Of a stretch of DNA of 64,000 bases, positions 18,007 through 27,417 are shown piece after piece. The stretch spans positions 244,556-308,555 of the forward strand of contig NZ_SORE01000007.1 in the NCBI RefSeq assembly GCF_004366595.1, read 5' to 3'. This DNA comes from Paraburkholderia rhizosphaerae. Lineage in GTDB: Bacteria; Pseudomonadota; Gammaproteobacteria; Burkholderiales; Burkholderiaceae. The position numbers and the translations under genes are program-made. The notes under the pieces were generated by a model that saw only the letters and a list, made by a program, of their open reading frames with translations, was not told the DNA's origin and made no database searches. How positions within the stretch are numbered: position 1 is the stretch's first letter; each line of letters starts with the position of its first letter.

Positions 18007-20214
18007 CTACCCGGTCAGCCGCTCTTCGAGCCGGTCGAACACATGCTGCGTGTCGCCCTGCGCATGCAGCGCGAACAGCAGCAGTGAACGACCCGTCACC
18101 TGATAAACATCGCCCGAGCCGAACTCAGGCAACTCGTCGCGCTCGGGTGCATTCGTGTCGATCAGGCAGCTCCATTCGTCGCTGCCCGGCACTTCGGGCA
18201 GCTTGAACTCGACCACGTCGTGATACGCGTTGACGACCACCAGCAGCGTCGCATCCGAGGCTGGCCGGCGAATACCGCTCGCCTGCGCGCGACCGTCGAT
18301 CACCAGCCCGAAACAGCGCATCGCCGGATCGCTCCACTGCTCGCTAGTCAGTTCGACGCCAGCGGGGCTCAGCCATTTCACGTCCTTCACTTCGAGCTCT
18401 TCGTCGGCTTCACCATTCAGCTTCAATACCCGCGTCTCGCCGGTCAGAAAGCGACCGCGCCGCAGCACCGGCAACGCGTGACGCAGCGCGGTCAGCTTGC
18501 GCACGAATGCGATCAGCGCGTGACCGCGTTCGTCGATGCTCTCCCAGTCGACCCAACTGATCTCGTTGTCCTGGCAATACGCATTGTTGTTGCCCTGCTG
18601 CGTGCGGCCGAACTCGTCGCCGGCGAGCATCATCGGCGTGCCTTGCGAGAACAGTAGAGTGGCCAGCATGTTGCGCTTTTGCCGTTCGCGCAGCGCGATC
18701 ACTTCGGCGTCGTCGGTCGGTCCTTCGACGCCGCAGTTCCACGAACGGTTATCGCCGTGGCCATCGTTGTTGTTCTCGCCGTTCGCTTCGTTGTGACGCT
18801 CGTTATACGAGACCAGGTCTTGCAGCGTGAAGCCGTCGTGCGCGGTGACGAAGTTGACGCTTGCCCATGGCCGCCTGCCGCGCCGGTTGAAGAAATCGCC
18901 CGATGCAGTCAGCCGCGCCGCGAGGTGTGCCGCACAACCCTCGTCGCCCTTCCAGAACGCGCGCACGGTATCGCGGAAGCGGTCGTTCCATTCGGCCCAG
19001 CCCGGCGGGAAGCCGCCGACCTGATAGCCGCCGGGGCCCAGATCCCACGGCTCGGCAATCAGCTTCGCACTCGCGAGCACCGGGTCTTGCCGGCAACTGT
19101 CGAGGAAGCCGCCGCCTTCGTCAAAGCCGTACGGTTCGCGGCCCAGAATGGTCGCCAGATCGAAACGGAAGCCGTCGACGTTCATCTCGGTCATCCAGTA
19201 GCGCAAGCTGTCGGTCACCATTTGCAGCACGCGCGGATGCGCGAGGTTCAGCGTATTGCCTGTGCCCGTGTCGTTGATGTAGTAGCGGTTCTGCTCCGGC
19301 ATCAGGCGGTAGTACGACGCGTTGTCGATGCCGCGAAACGACAGCGTCGGTCCGCGTTCGTTGCCTTCGGCGGTATGGTTGTACACGACGTCGAGAATCA
19401 CTTCGAGCCCGACGTCGTGCAGCCGGTCCACCATTTCCTTGAACTCGGCGACCATGCCCGGACCGCGCGCGAAGTAACGCGGATCGGCCGCGAAAAAGCC
19501 GATCGTGCTGTAGCCCCAGTAGTTCGTCAGGCCTTTGTCGAGCAGGTAGCTGTCATTGACGAACGCGTGGATCGGCATCAGTTCGATCGTCGTCACGCCG
19601 AGGCGCCGGATATGATCGATCACCGCCTTCTGCGCGAAGCCGTCGAACGTGCCGCGCATTTTCACCGGCACGCCCGGATGCTGTTTCGTATAGCCACGCA
19701 CGTGCGTCTCATAGACGATCGTACGGTCCCACGGCACGCGAATGCGCGCCGGGTGTGCCCAGTTGAAAGTCTGATCGACGACCTGGCACTTCGGCATGTA
19801 GGCCGCGCTGTCGCGCTTGTCGAACGTGAGATCGGGGTTATCCCCCTTCGCGTTGAGCGTGTAACCGAACAGCGATGGATGCCAGCGCAACGATCCGACG
19901 TGCGCCTTCGCATACGGATCGAGTAGCAGTTTGTTCGGATTGAAGCGGTGCCCCGCTTCGGGCTCGTAAGGTCCATGCACGCGATAACCGTAGACAGTGC
20001 CCGCGGGCAAATCGGCGACATGCACGTGCCACACTTCATCGGTGTATTCGGGCAATTCGATGCGCTCGACTTCGCGCTTTCCCCGCGTGTCGAACAGACA
20101 CAGTTCCACTTTGGTCGCGTGGGCGGAAAAGAGCGCGAAGTTCACGCCCTTGCCATCCCATGTGGCGCCGAGCGGAAACGGGAGGCCTTCGGAAATGCGT
20201 CGGTCGTATGGCAT
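18007..20214 (-). CDS. glgX: Glycogen debranching enzyme GlgX
   Basis: GH13 isoamylase-type debranching enzyme, 735 residues, that hydrolyses alpha-1,6 branches of phosphorylase-limited glycogen. The start MPYDRRISEGLPFPLGAT follows GAAGG and begins the N-terminal CBM48 domain; an upstream start adds 68 unrelated residues. The catalytic triad is visible as GFRFDLA (nucleophile Asp), LIAEPWDLG (Glu) and VTAHDGFT (Asp). It faces glgA. The branching enzyme, ADP-glucose pyrophosphorylase and phosphorylase are not in the window. Confidence 0.95.
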   Translation of the reverse strand: MPYDRRISEGLPFPLGATWDGKGVNFALFSAHATKVELCLFDTRGKREVERIELPEYTDEVWHVHVADLPAGTVYGYRVHGPYEPEAGHRFNPNKLLLDPYAKAHVGSLRWHPSLFGYTLNAKGDNPDLTFDKRDSAAYMPKCQVVDQTFNWAHPARIRVPWDRTIVYETHVRGYTKQHPGVPVKMRGTFDGFAQKAVIDHIRRLGVTTIELMPIHAFVNDSYLLDKGLTNYWGYSTIGFFAADPRYFARGPGMVAEFKEMVDRLHDVGLEVILDVVYNHTAEGNERGPTLSFRGIDNASYYRLMPEQNRYYINDTGTGNTLNLAHPRVLQMVTDSLRYWMTEMNVDGFRFDLATILGREPYGFDEGGGFLDSCRQDPVLASAKLIAEPWDLGPGGYQVGGFPPGWAEWNDRFRDTVRAFWKGDEGCAAHLAARLTASGDFFNRRGRRPWASVNFVTAHDGFTLQDLVSYNERHNEANGENNNDGHGDNRSWNCGVEGPTDDAEVIALRERQKRNMLATLLFSQGTPMMLAGDEFGRTQQGNNNAYCQDNEISWVDWESIDERGHALIAFVRKLTALRHALPVLRRGRFLTGETRVLKLNGEADEELEVKDVKWLSPAGVELTSEQWSDPAMRCFGLVIDGRAQASGIRRPASDATLLVVVNAYHDVVEFKLPEVPGSDEWSCLIDTNAPERDELPEFGSGDVYQVTGRSLLLFALHAQGDTQHVFDRLEERLTG

Positions 20215-20708
20215 GGAAAGCCTTCGTAAGCGAAATGCGGTTGAAGTACGCGCGCGACAGTGGCGCGCCGGACCGGGCGTGCGCAGCAAGCCGCATGCCC
20301 GCCATTGATCCCGCATCGCTGCAGGCACGCAGCGTTTCGCAAACGACGGACGCGAACGGATGAAAAAGACCTCGCCAGCGGACGCTTTGAGCGCATTCGG
20401 ACAGTCAATCTTTGCCACTCATCGTTGTTACCCGGACTTACAAAGAAAGATAGATTTTGCGCGCCTGCCGTACGCATTTCAGCGGTTCGCGTGCGTCAGG
20501 TATGGCATATGCCATCCATCCGACGTAGCCACGCATTTCACGCGAGCGTCATGCAACTGCCGCACAAGCCCCTGCAGCAAGCGTGAGCGCGAGCCCGTGC
20601 GAGCGCACGGCCAAGCCGGCGCGAACCGATGGCACGCGTCGTGCGTGCAACACCGATATTTTCGCCCTTCGAATCGCCGCATCGCGCGATGCACTCGATA
20701 GTAGACCG
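20215..20708. other. Divergent intergenic region
   Basis: Nearly 500 bases between glgX and a response-regulator gene; no supported gene. Short frames here lack a ribosome-binding site and family resemblance. Confidence 0.5.
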
Positions 20709-21128
20709 ATGATGGATGCCACTGCACTTTCGGACACCCGCCTTCCCACTATTCTGCTCATCGATGACGAACAGGATTTGCTTGCCGCGTGGGCCCTTCT
20801 ACTCGAACTGGAAGGATTTCACGTGGTCACCTCGATGGAGCCGCGCGAAGGCATCGAACTCGCGCATCGCCTGCATCCGGCCCTTGTGATTACCGATCTG
20901 ATGATGCCGGACATGAACGGTATCGAAGTCTGCCTCGCGATCAAGGCCGACCCGTCGCTCGACGATGTGCCGGTGATTCTGTGGAGCGCGTCGCCGGATA
21001 TCCCTCCGAATGTGCTGTGCGAATGCACGCTGCACAAACCGGTCCCGCGCGAGACGCTACTCGCAAGCGTGGAGGGGCTGCTACGCTCGGCGCTCGGTGC
21101 GAGGCAGAAGACATCGCTGCGGCGATAA
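20709..21128 (+). CDS. Stand-alone response regulator receiver protein
   Basis: Single receiver domain of about 139 residues. ILLIDDEQDLLAAW holds the acidic pair, LVITDLMMPDMNG the phospho-acceptor Asp near residue 66, and CTLHKPVPRETL the conserved Lys near residue 115. No output domain and no kinase nearby. Two ATG codons in a row (20709 and 20712) leave the start uncertain by one residue. Confidence 0.85.
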   Translation: MMDATALSDTRLPTILLIDDEQDLLAAWALLLELEGFHVVTSMEPREGIELAHRLHPALVITDLMMPDMNGIEVCLAIKADPSLDDVPVILWSASPDIPPNVLCECTLHKPVPRETLLASVEGLLRSALGARQKTSLRR

Positions 21129-21172
21129 CGACGGCGCGCGCATCATACGAAGCGGCTCCCGTTTCGCACGAT

Positions 21173-22690
21173 TCATCCTGCATCGGGAGACTCCGTGCGC
21201 GGCACGCTCCGCACGTGGTTCAGATATTCGCCTGTCCCCATGTAGGCCCGTATCTGCTCTTCAGGCACCTCCAGATACAACGCCAGGCTATCGGGCAACA
21301 TGCCCTCACCGCCCCATCGGCGAATCTCCGCCTGTTGCCACTCGGTCAATGGCAGCGGCCGCGCCGACGGTCCCTGATGCGATGCATCGTCCGGCTGCGC
21401 GGTGGCCTGCTGGTCGGGTTGTGACGCCGCGGACGGTGCGGTCCACCGCGCCGTGGCGGGAGCAGGTACCGCTTGCCCGTATTCGTCCGAATGCATGTAC
21501 GCGTCGATCTCCGCTTGCGGTCTGTCCATGATCGTCGACAGGTTGCCCGAGGATATCAAGCGGCCCCAATTCCGGACGAACGATCTCGCGGCCTCCGACA
21601 GCGGCGCATGAGGTTCGGCACCGCCTTGCACTCGTTCTGCAACGCGAACCGCGTCCCAATCCTGCCTGACGCGCTGGAATTCGGAGCGAATCGTTCTCAC
21701 CCGCGTGGCACTCAACCCGTGTCTTTTCGCGAGATCCGACACGGTTGCTGCCGGTAAATGCACGAAATCGTCGAAGAGGTGAATGCGCGTGGTGTTCAAC
21801 TGCGGGCGCACATCGCGCTGGAGGTGATGCGCCAAGGCCACTCGACGGACCGTAGCGTGGGCGACGTTGCAGCGTACCGCCACCGAGTAGTAAGACATCG
21901 ACCGATGCTCGGTGAGCATTTGCACGATCCGCTGCTCCTTTCCGGTCGACGTGCTCTCGCGTGAAGTCCGGGGCGCACGGCGCTCGAGGCCATGCGCTAC
22001 GGCGAATCGCTCCACCGTGTGCTCGTTGACGCCCGAGCTTTTGGAAACCGCGTAGTAAGACATCGACGGATTGTCGGCGAGCGTTCGAACGACGCGTTCC
22101 ACCGTTGCCGGCGCCATCCTCACACCAGGTAATCGGGCCACGCGGGACCCACGGGTCGATGCGTACGCTTCGCTTCGAGTCGATGGACCCGCCTGCGTGT
22201 TGTCCGGTCGTGCTGGCGACTCGGTGTGGCCGCTTGCGTTCCATTCGCCGCTTGCGCTACGCGTCACGATGCTGCCAAGGCGGGACGGATCCGTCGGCGC
22301 GGCAAGGCGCACGCCCCCGCTTTGCTGATCCGGCGCGACGCCATACGCTTTGTCGTCATGCAAAATAAACGTTTGCGACCCGGCTAATTCTCTGAATACG
22401 CCGCGGGTTTCGGTCGACATGTATTCACCCGGCACCTGCGGTAACGCGTAGATTTCCGGCCACGCCGGCGGCCGCGATGCCGTAGATGCGGCAAGCACGG
22501 TGGCTGTCGGTCGCACGCTGGTCCGCCCGGCAGGCAGACCCGTGCCACCCGATGTGCCCGCGCCGGCCTCCTCGTGCTGAGCACGTTGTGCGGTTTCGGC
22601 ATGCGCCACCGCCCGCTCGACGGGAGCCTGCGCAATGTCGAACCCCTGTGGCGAGGCAGGCGGAGAGGAATGCGTGGTTCGGAAGGGCAC
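21173..22690 (-). CDS. Unrecognised repeat protein A (WP-YAL module, HTH-like repeats)
   Basis: A 505-residue protein of no family I can name. I choose the GTG at 22690 because AAGGAGAACACT precedes it; the first ATG at 22732 has no site. A Pro/Ser/Ala-rich leader (1-75) has no signal peptide. Residues ~77-153 are a module (WPEIYAL, EYMST, GVF, HDDKAY, SGEW) shared with the next gene and reminiscent of segments in large toxin/effector proteins. Residues ~195-240 and ~251-293 are two helix-turn-helix-like repeats sharing SMSYY, then a third HTH-like segment (~302-330). Two ~45-residue C-terminal repeats end IDAYMHSDEY and IRAYMGTGEY. DNA binding or secretion is inference. Confidence 0.7.
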   Translation of the reverse strand: MPFRTTHSSPPASPQGFDIAQAPVERAVAHAETAQRAQHEEAGAGTSGGTGLPAGRTSVRPTATVLAASTASRPPAWPEIYALPQVPGEYMSTETRGVFRELAGSQTFILHDDKAYGVAPDQQSGGVRLAAPTDPSRLGSIVTRSASGEWNASGHTESPARPDNTQAGPSTRSEAYASTRGSRVARLPGVRMAPATVERVVRTLADNPSMSYYAVSKSSGVNEHTVERFAVAHGLERRAPRTSRESTSTGKEQRIVQMLTEHRSMSYYSVAVRCNVAHATVRRVALAHHLQRDVRPQLNTTRIHLFDDFVHLPAATVSDLAKRHGLSATRVRTIRSEFQRVRQDWDAVRVAERVQGGAEPHAPLSEAARSFVRNWGRLISSGNLSTIMDRPQAEIDAYMHSDEYGQAVPAPATARWTAPSAASQPDQQATAQPDDASHQGPSARPLPLTEWQQAEIRRWGGEGMLPDSLALYLEVPEEQIRAYMGTGEYLNHVRSVPRTESPDAG

Positions 22691-22865
22691 AGTGTTCTCC
22701 TTACTTCCGGGTGCAGCCGGAGATCGGGTCATTGCGATACGTTGAAAAGCGCAGCATCGCGCGGTACTGGCCGCGCAAAAATGCGTGTTCGCTCGCGCTT
22801 CATCCCGGTCACGCGCCGGATACCAGAGCGATATTTCACGCGTCTTTCCGCAGCATGGGGTCTTG

Positions 22866-24221
22866 TTAGCCGGGCCGCTCCAGCAGAAACGCTTCGACCA
22901 TCACGCGTGGCTTGCCGATATACATGGCGATCGTGGCCGGCGACGCGCCCCGGCTGCTCAATTCCATCACTTGCCTTTGTTGCGTGCCCGTCATCGGCCC
23001 TTGATGGCCCGACGGCCCGGCTTGCGGCTCCGCTTGGCGACCGGCACCCGATAAGTCCTGGTGCGCAGGCGCCGGCAACCCGGCAAGCAATTGCGTCGAT
23101 CGACGCGGCGGCGGCCGGCCCGTTCGCGCCTGACCCGCTAGCCGTAGGTGCCTCGCGAGCGCCGCGTCAGGCAACGTCATGATGGTCGCGACATTGCTCT
23201 TTGAGAGCCTGTCTCGCCACTGCCTCATAAACGCCGCCCCCGCATCCCTGACGCTGACCGGCATGCGCGAAGTGTAGAGTCCATCGGCGATATCGGCCTT
23301 GATCGTGTTGTGCCATTCTGAAGCCGCACGATTAGTGTTCGCGCGCTTTGTGGGAGCAGCGAGCGGTAGTGGATGCACTGCCCGTGCGCTGGCGCCAAGG
23401 AATGCGTCGATGGTTTCGACTGGCGCTCGCATGATCTTCGCGAGGCTGGCGGATGACAGCGTGGGGCTCCATTTCCGTACGTACTGCCGCTCGTTCGCGC
23501 TGAGCGGATCTACGATCACAGTGGGTCGGATTTGCAGTGTGGCCTGCTTGACTTCATACCACGCGTGTATCGCGGCCTGCACGGTCGACTGGATTCCGGC
23601 GGTCTGCTCGCGGGTCACGCCAAGCGCATTGGCTACCTCGTCGGCACGGTAGCCGGGGAATTGCAGCATATATTCCGCAAGCCGGTCTGCCGGTGTAAGT
23701 GTCGTATTCGATGCGTCCGCGGCACTCGCCGGTTGCACTATCGCGTCGGCATTGCTTCCAGCGGGTCGCCGCCGCGCATCGTTATCGATCTGCCATTCAC
23801 CCGCGGCGTTGCGCGAAATACGTGGGCCGGTCTTCGTGTCACCGCGTGGCTTCACAAGCCACCAGTTCCCACTATCCGGATCGTGCCAGACCATAAAGGC
23901 CTGATCCTGATGGAAGACGATCTTCTGTCCGCTATCCGATGCGACGAACACACCATGCTCATCGGTCGACACGTATTCGCGCGGTTGCCCCGTGAGTGCG
24001 TAGGCACGCGGCCATGCCGACGCGTCCGCTGAAACGGCGGCGCCCGGTGCCGCAGGAGCACGCCCGCGCGCTGGTAGCGGAGCGTTCGCGTTTTCGCGCG
24101 ACGTGGGTGCGACGCGTTGCTGTGTTCGATCGGCCGCATCGGCTCCTGGTCGCGGCGGCCGCTCGTCGTGCACCTCCGGCGGACGACCCCTCGAAGAGAT
24201 GGGTACTCTCGGTAAGACCAT
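22866..24221 (-). CDS. Unrecognised repeat protein B, paralogue of A
   Basis: A 451-residue protein if it starts at the ATG at 24221, which follows GAGGA; an ATG at 24269 would add 16 residues without a clear site. Layout is as in protein A: a Pro/Arg-rich leader, a module at ~70-147 (WPRAYAL, EYVST, GVF, HQDQAF, NWWLVKP, AGEWQID), one HTH-like segment (~176-205: ADEVANALGVTREQ) and three helical repeats (~239-268 with YVRKW and IDAFLGAS; ~321-362; ~410-450). It ends 175 bases before the start of A, so the two probably form one unit. No signal peptide or membrane helix. Confidence 0.7.
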   Translation of the reverse strand: MVLPRVPISSRGRPPEVHDERPPRPGADAADRTQQRVAPTSRENANAPLPARGRAPAAPGAAVSADASAWPRAYALTGQPREYVSTDEHGVFVASDSGQKIVFHQDQAFMVWHDPDSGNWWLVKPRGDTKTGPRISRNAAGEWQIDNDARRRPAGSNADAIVQPASAADASNTTLTPADRLAEYMLQFPGYRADEVANALGVTREQTAGIQSTVQAAIHAWYEVKQATLQIRPTVIVDPLSANERQYVRKWSPTLSSASLAKIMRAPVETIDAFLGASARAVHPLPLAAPTKRANTNRAASEWHNTIKADIADGLYTSRMPVSVRDAGAAFMRQWRDRLSKSNVATIMTLPDAALARHLRLAGQARTGRPPPRRSTQLLAGLPAPAHQDLSGAGRQAEPQAGPSGHQGPMTGTQQRQVMELSSRGASPATIAMYIGKPRVMVEAFLLERPG

Positions 24222-24370
24222 GCTGCGGTTCCTCGCCGGTAAAGACGCGTGCGCATCGATACCTGTCATGCTACGAAAACCACAGTACGCCCATGCAATA
24301 TCCGCGCGCTACGCACGTCTAACCCTGCGCCGACCACGACGCGGAACACAGACATACATTGCGCATTGCG

Positions 24371-25579
24371 TCACACCGCGGCCGGATCGGAACGATGCAC
24401 CGCGATCCCTTCCATCGGATCGAGTTCGACGCACCACGGCGCACGCGCGATCATCCTGCGCGTATCGTCGTAGCCGGCCGTCCAGCGCCGTTCGATGCCG
24501 ATCGCCGAAAAGTCGATGTCCTTGTGCAGGTCATGGCCACACGAACGCGGCGCATCCAGTTCGATCACCTGCATCGTGGTGCCGCAGCCCCAGTCGAGCA
24601 ACTGCTTCACCGCATCGCTATCGCGCTGCTCTGTCGTCATGTGCTTGCCCAGTTCGCGAATCACGTGACGCAGGTTGTGAATCTGCTTCTGTCGTTCGAG
24701 ATGACTTTCCGCGCGGCTCGAATACTGGATGTCGCGCTGACGTGTCATCGCTTCGCGAATCGACAGCGGTTCCGGCCCATGCACGGGCCACAACTGCACG
24801 GTGAAGATCACCGAATCGCGGCGCGGCCGGTCGTCGAGCACCGCTTCGAGCGGCGTATTCGAATAGATGCCGCCATCCCAGAACGCTTCGCCGCCGATGC
24901 GCACCGATGGAAAACCCGGCGGAAACGCGGCGGACGCCATCACATGATCGACCGCGAGCGGCGCGTCGCGATTCGTGAAGTAATGCATATGCCCGCTGCT
25001 CACGCCGACCGTGCCGACCGTCAGGCGCATCTGCCGCGCGTTCAGGCAATCGAAATCGACCAGCGACGCGAGCGTTTCGCGCAGCGGCTCGGTGTGATAG
25101 AACGCGGCGCGCTCGGGGCCGACCGCGCCATAGAGGCCGAACCATGCATCGGCGCGCGGTGTGAAGAATGACGGGATGCCGTGCGTGACGATCGACGCAT
25201 CGCGCAGCCATTCGATAAAGCTCGCGGGCAAGCCGCACATAAGCGGCGCCAGCGCGTTCATCGCGGTCATGCAGCCGTCGTTCCATGTGACGCGGTTCCA
25301 GAATTCACGCAGTCGCACGAGCCGTTTTTCCGGCGGATTGCCGGCAATAATCGCGCCATTGATCGCACCGATTGACGTGCCGATGACCCAGTCGGGCTCG
25401 ATGCCCGCGTCATGCAACGCGTGAAACACGCCGGCCTGGTAGGCGCCCAGCGCACCGCCGCCTTGCAGCACCAGCACGACCTGTCCCCGGATGTCGCCGC
25501 GCAGCCCGCTGCCGGATGACGGCTGTTTCGCCTGTGCGTGCGGCGTGTGCGCACCGCCCCCCTCTGCATGCTCTGCCAT
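24371..25579 (-). CDS. Patatin-like phospholipase with DUF3734 tail
   Basis: Predicted lipid acyl hydrolase of 402 residues. The oxyanion-hole motif GGGALG is at residues 40-45, the nucleophile serine in GTSIG at S69, and the dyad aspartate in WDGGIYSN near residue 228. A DUF3734-like C-terminal domain (RDIQYSSRAESH onward) follows. The first ~30 residues are a polar leader. A paralogue lies at 51321-52574 in an acetoacetate/3-hydroxybutyrate operon. Substrate (phospholipid, or PHB-granule related) is not known. Confidence 0.92.
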   Translation of the reverse strand: MAEHAEGGGAHTPHAQAKQPSSGSGLRGDIRGQVVLVLQGGGALGAYQAGVFHALHDAGIEPDWVIGTSIGAINGAIIAGNPPEKRLVRLREFWNRVTWNDGCMTAMNALAPLMCGLPASFIEWLRDASIVTHGIPSFFTPRADAWFGLYGAVGPERAAFYHTEPLRETLASLVDFDCLNARQMRLTVGTVGVSSGHMHYFTNRDAPLAVDHVMASAAFPPGFPSVRIGGEAFWDGGIYSNTPLEAVLDDRPRRDSVIFTVQLWPVHGPEPLSIREAMTRQRDIQYSSRAESHLERQKQIHNLRHVIRELGKHMTTEQRDSDAVKQLLDWGCGTTMQVIELDAPRSCGHDLHKDIDFSAIGIERRWTAGYDDTRRMIARAPWCVELDPMEGIAVHRSDPAAV

Positions 25580-25754
25580 CGTGCTTCTCCGTTGACGAAA
25601 CGAAGCCCGCCGGGGTTGCAGCCGGACGCGGCACGGCAGAACCGGTGGGCGGTCTCACACGATAGCGTACCTTCGTGTCACGCGCAGCGGCACGGCGCGC
25701 GGCGAGGCGGGTGGCCGCATCGCGCCGGCGCCCGCGTCGGCGTTGATGTCAGTG

Positions 25755-25940
25755 TCAGCGCGAGAAGAACTGATAGGTGAAGAACAGAATCGCGACGGCG
25801 GCAGCCGTGTACGCGCATCCTTTCAGCAGCGCGATCCACGGCGCGCCGCCATGGCGGCGTGTGAACCGCGCGTGCGCCGGGTTCAGCGAATCTTCCGCCA
25901 GCGACGTAGTGAAGCGCACCGTTTCATCGATCATTTGCAT
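25755..25940 (-). CDS. Small single-helix membrane protein at the end of the Tad locus
   Basis: A 61-residue protein that starts MQMIDETVRF after a very strong AAGGAGGAAAG site; an upstream ATG (25991) is less likely. One transmembrane helix sits near the C-terminus (LLKGCAYTAAAVAILFF). It lies 54 bp after tadG and appears to be the last gene of the Tad operon. I do not recognise a family. Confidence 0.65.
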   Translation of the reverse strand: MQMIDETVRFTTSLAEDSLNPAHARFTRRHGGAPWIALLKGCAYTAAAVAILFFTYQFFSR

Positions 25941-25994
25941 CGTTCTTTCCTCCTTCGGGCTGTCGCTGTTTTCGTCAGGCACGGCGGCCACCGT

Positions 25995-27389
25995 CTACTT
26001 CGAGATACGCAGAATCTGTGACGCCAGTTGCGAATAACACGGCTTGATGTCATTCGCGGTCGCCGCATAACAATAAACGCCAACCGGCTGCTTCGGGTTG
26101 TAGCAGCGCGACGGGCCATCCGCGACATTCGCGATGCATTTGAGGATGTCCTCGCCCTTCTCGCCGTCCGCGCCTTTGCCCACCGTCAGCAGCGATCCGT
26201 AGCCGAGCGCGAACACATAGATACCTTCCGAACGCGCCTGCGCGGCCATCGCTTCGAGCAGGTTGCGCGATGCGCGATTGATGTTCTGGTAACGCACCTT
26301 GTAGCTCGCGCCATTCATCGCCTGTGTAACGACGCGCGGCGAGTTCGTGACAATCGGGAATGTCACGCTCGGCTCGGACGCTGCATGCGCGTTGTAATTC
26401 GCGGGCAAGTGGTCGACAGTCGCCGCGGTCTTGTCGTAGCAGGTACCTGACATCGCCTGGCTCGTCTGCACGCCGAGCTGATACAGTCCGCCCGGGTTAT
26501 CGGTCTGGCCCGAGCCGGTCGGCGGATCGTCGGACGATACGACGGTGCCGGTATTCGTCGTGCAACTCGATTTCGTCATCGGAAAGGTGGATGAGAAGCT
26601 GTTCGGCGCGCCGTCCGAAAAGAATACGATCACACGCAGGCTCGATGGCTGCGTGATCACGTGGTTCAGTTGCCAGCGCGCATTCCACATCGCCTCTTCC
26701 GAATTCGTGTTGCCGTTGAACGAGTAACCGTTGATCTTCGTGGTCATTGTCGCGCGATCGAAGCCGCGTGCATTGGCATTCTTGAACGGCACGTCAACGA
26801 CGGTGCCGGTTGCGAAATGCATCAGCGCGACGCGATCGTTCGTGATGTCGAAGCTGTTCAGAAAATCGATCGAACTGGCGCGCACCGCTTTTTGCACAGT
26901 CGAGTTGTTCATCGAGGTCGTCGTATCGACGACGAACGCCATATCCAGATCGCGTCGAATCGATTCGGACGAGGTCGCAACCGACAGCGACTTGTAACCG
27001 ATCAACTGCATGAACGTGGTCGGCACCCGCGCCTGCGCGGCAATATCGATCGTCACCGTGCCGTTGTTGAACACAACCGAAGGCGTCTGCAGCGTTGCCG
27101 TCGAATTGAGGAAGCCGCTCGGATAATTCGCCGCGAAAAACGCGGTGGCCGCCTGCTGCGCGTTCGCCTTCTGTTGATCAGGCGTGTTGCCGCGCGTGAC
27201 CGACTGGCCCGCGGCGATCGCGGCGCCGTCGGCCGCCGCGTCCAGCTTGGCCTTCACCATATAACCGAGACCGGCGTCGAGCGCGAGACCGAGGCACATA
27301 AGCATCGTCGTGAGCGACAACACCACGACGATGCTGACCGCGCCTTGCTGGCGCTTTTTCGAAGTTGTTCTCACGGCATCCCCCCGCAT
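25995..27389 (-). CDS. tadG: TadG-like pilus protein with von Willebrand A domain
   Basis: Tad-locus protein of 464 residues. An N-terminal TadE-like membrane helix (RQQGAVSIVVVLSLTTMLMC) is followed by a Flp/TadG pilin-like segment with DAAADGAAIAAGQ. A VWA domain starts at DMAFVVDTTTSMNN (MIDAS D-x-T-x-S near residue 151) and runs to the C-terminus. A GTG at 27374 after a GGGGGGA tract is an alternative start that would remove five residues. It is thought to be a minor pseudopilin or anchor in assembly. Long for TadG only because of the VWA part, which is common in the family. Confidence 0.88.
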   Translation of the reverse strand: MRGDAVRTTSKKRQQGAVSIVVVLSLTTMLMCLGLALDAGLGYMVKAKLDAAADGAAIAAGQSVTRGNTPDQQKANAQQAATAFFAANYPSGFLNSTATLQTPSVVFNNGTVTIDIAAQARVPTTFMQLIGYKSLSVATSSESIRRDLDMAFVVDTTTSMNNSTVQKAVRASSIDFLNSFDITNDRVALMHFATGTVVDVPFKNANARGFDRATMTTKINGYSFNGNTNSEEAMWNARWQLNHVITQPSSLRVIVFFSDGAPNSFSSTFPMTKSSCTTNTGTVVSSDDPPTGSGQTDNPGGLYQLGVQTSQAMSGTCYDKTAATVDHLPANYNAHAASEPSVTFPIVTNSPRVVTQAMNGASYKVRYQNINRASRNLLEAMAAQARSEGIYVFALGYGSLLTVGKGADGEKGEDILKCIANVADGPSRCYNPKQPVGVYCYAATANDIKPCYSQLASQILRISK

Positions 27390-27417
27390 CGCTCTTTATC
27401 CGGAGCGTATTCAACAA

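Noticed and set aside
18679..19926. 415-codon plus-strand frame opposite glgX
   Set aside because: Antisense shadow of a conserved GH13 enzyme.
22733..24400. hrp-II type boxes (TTCG-N16-TTCG) before the repeat proteins
   Set aside because: Looked for because effectors were suspected; no pair with correct spacing was found upstream of either gene.
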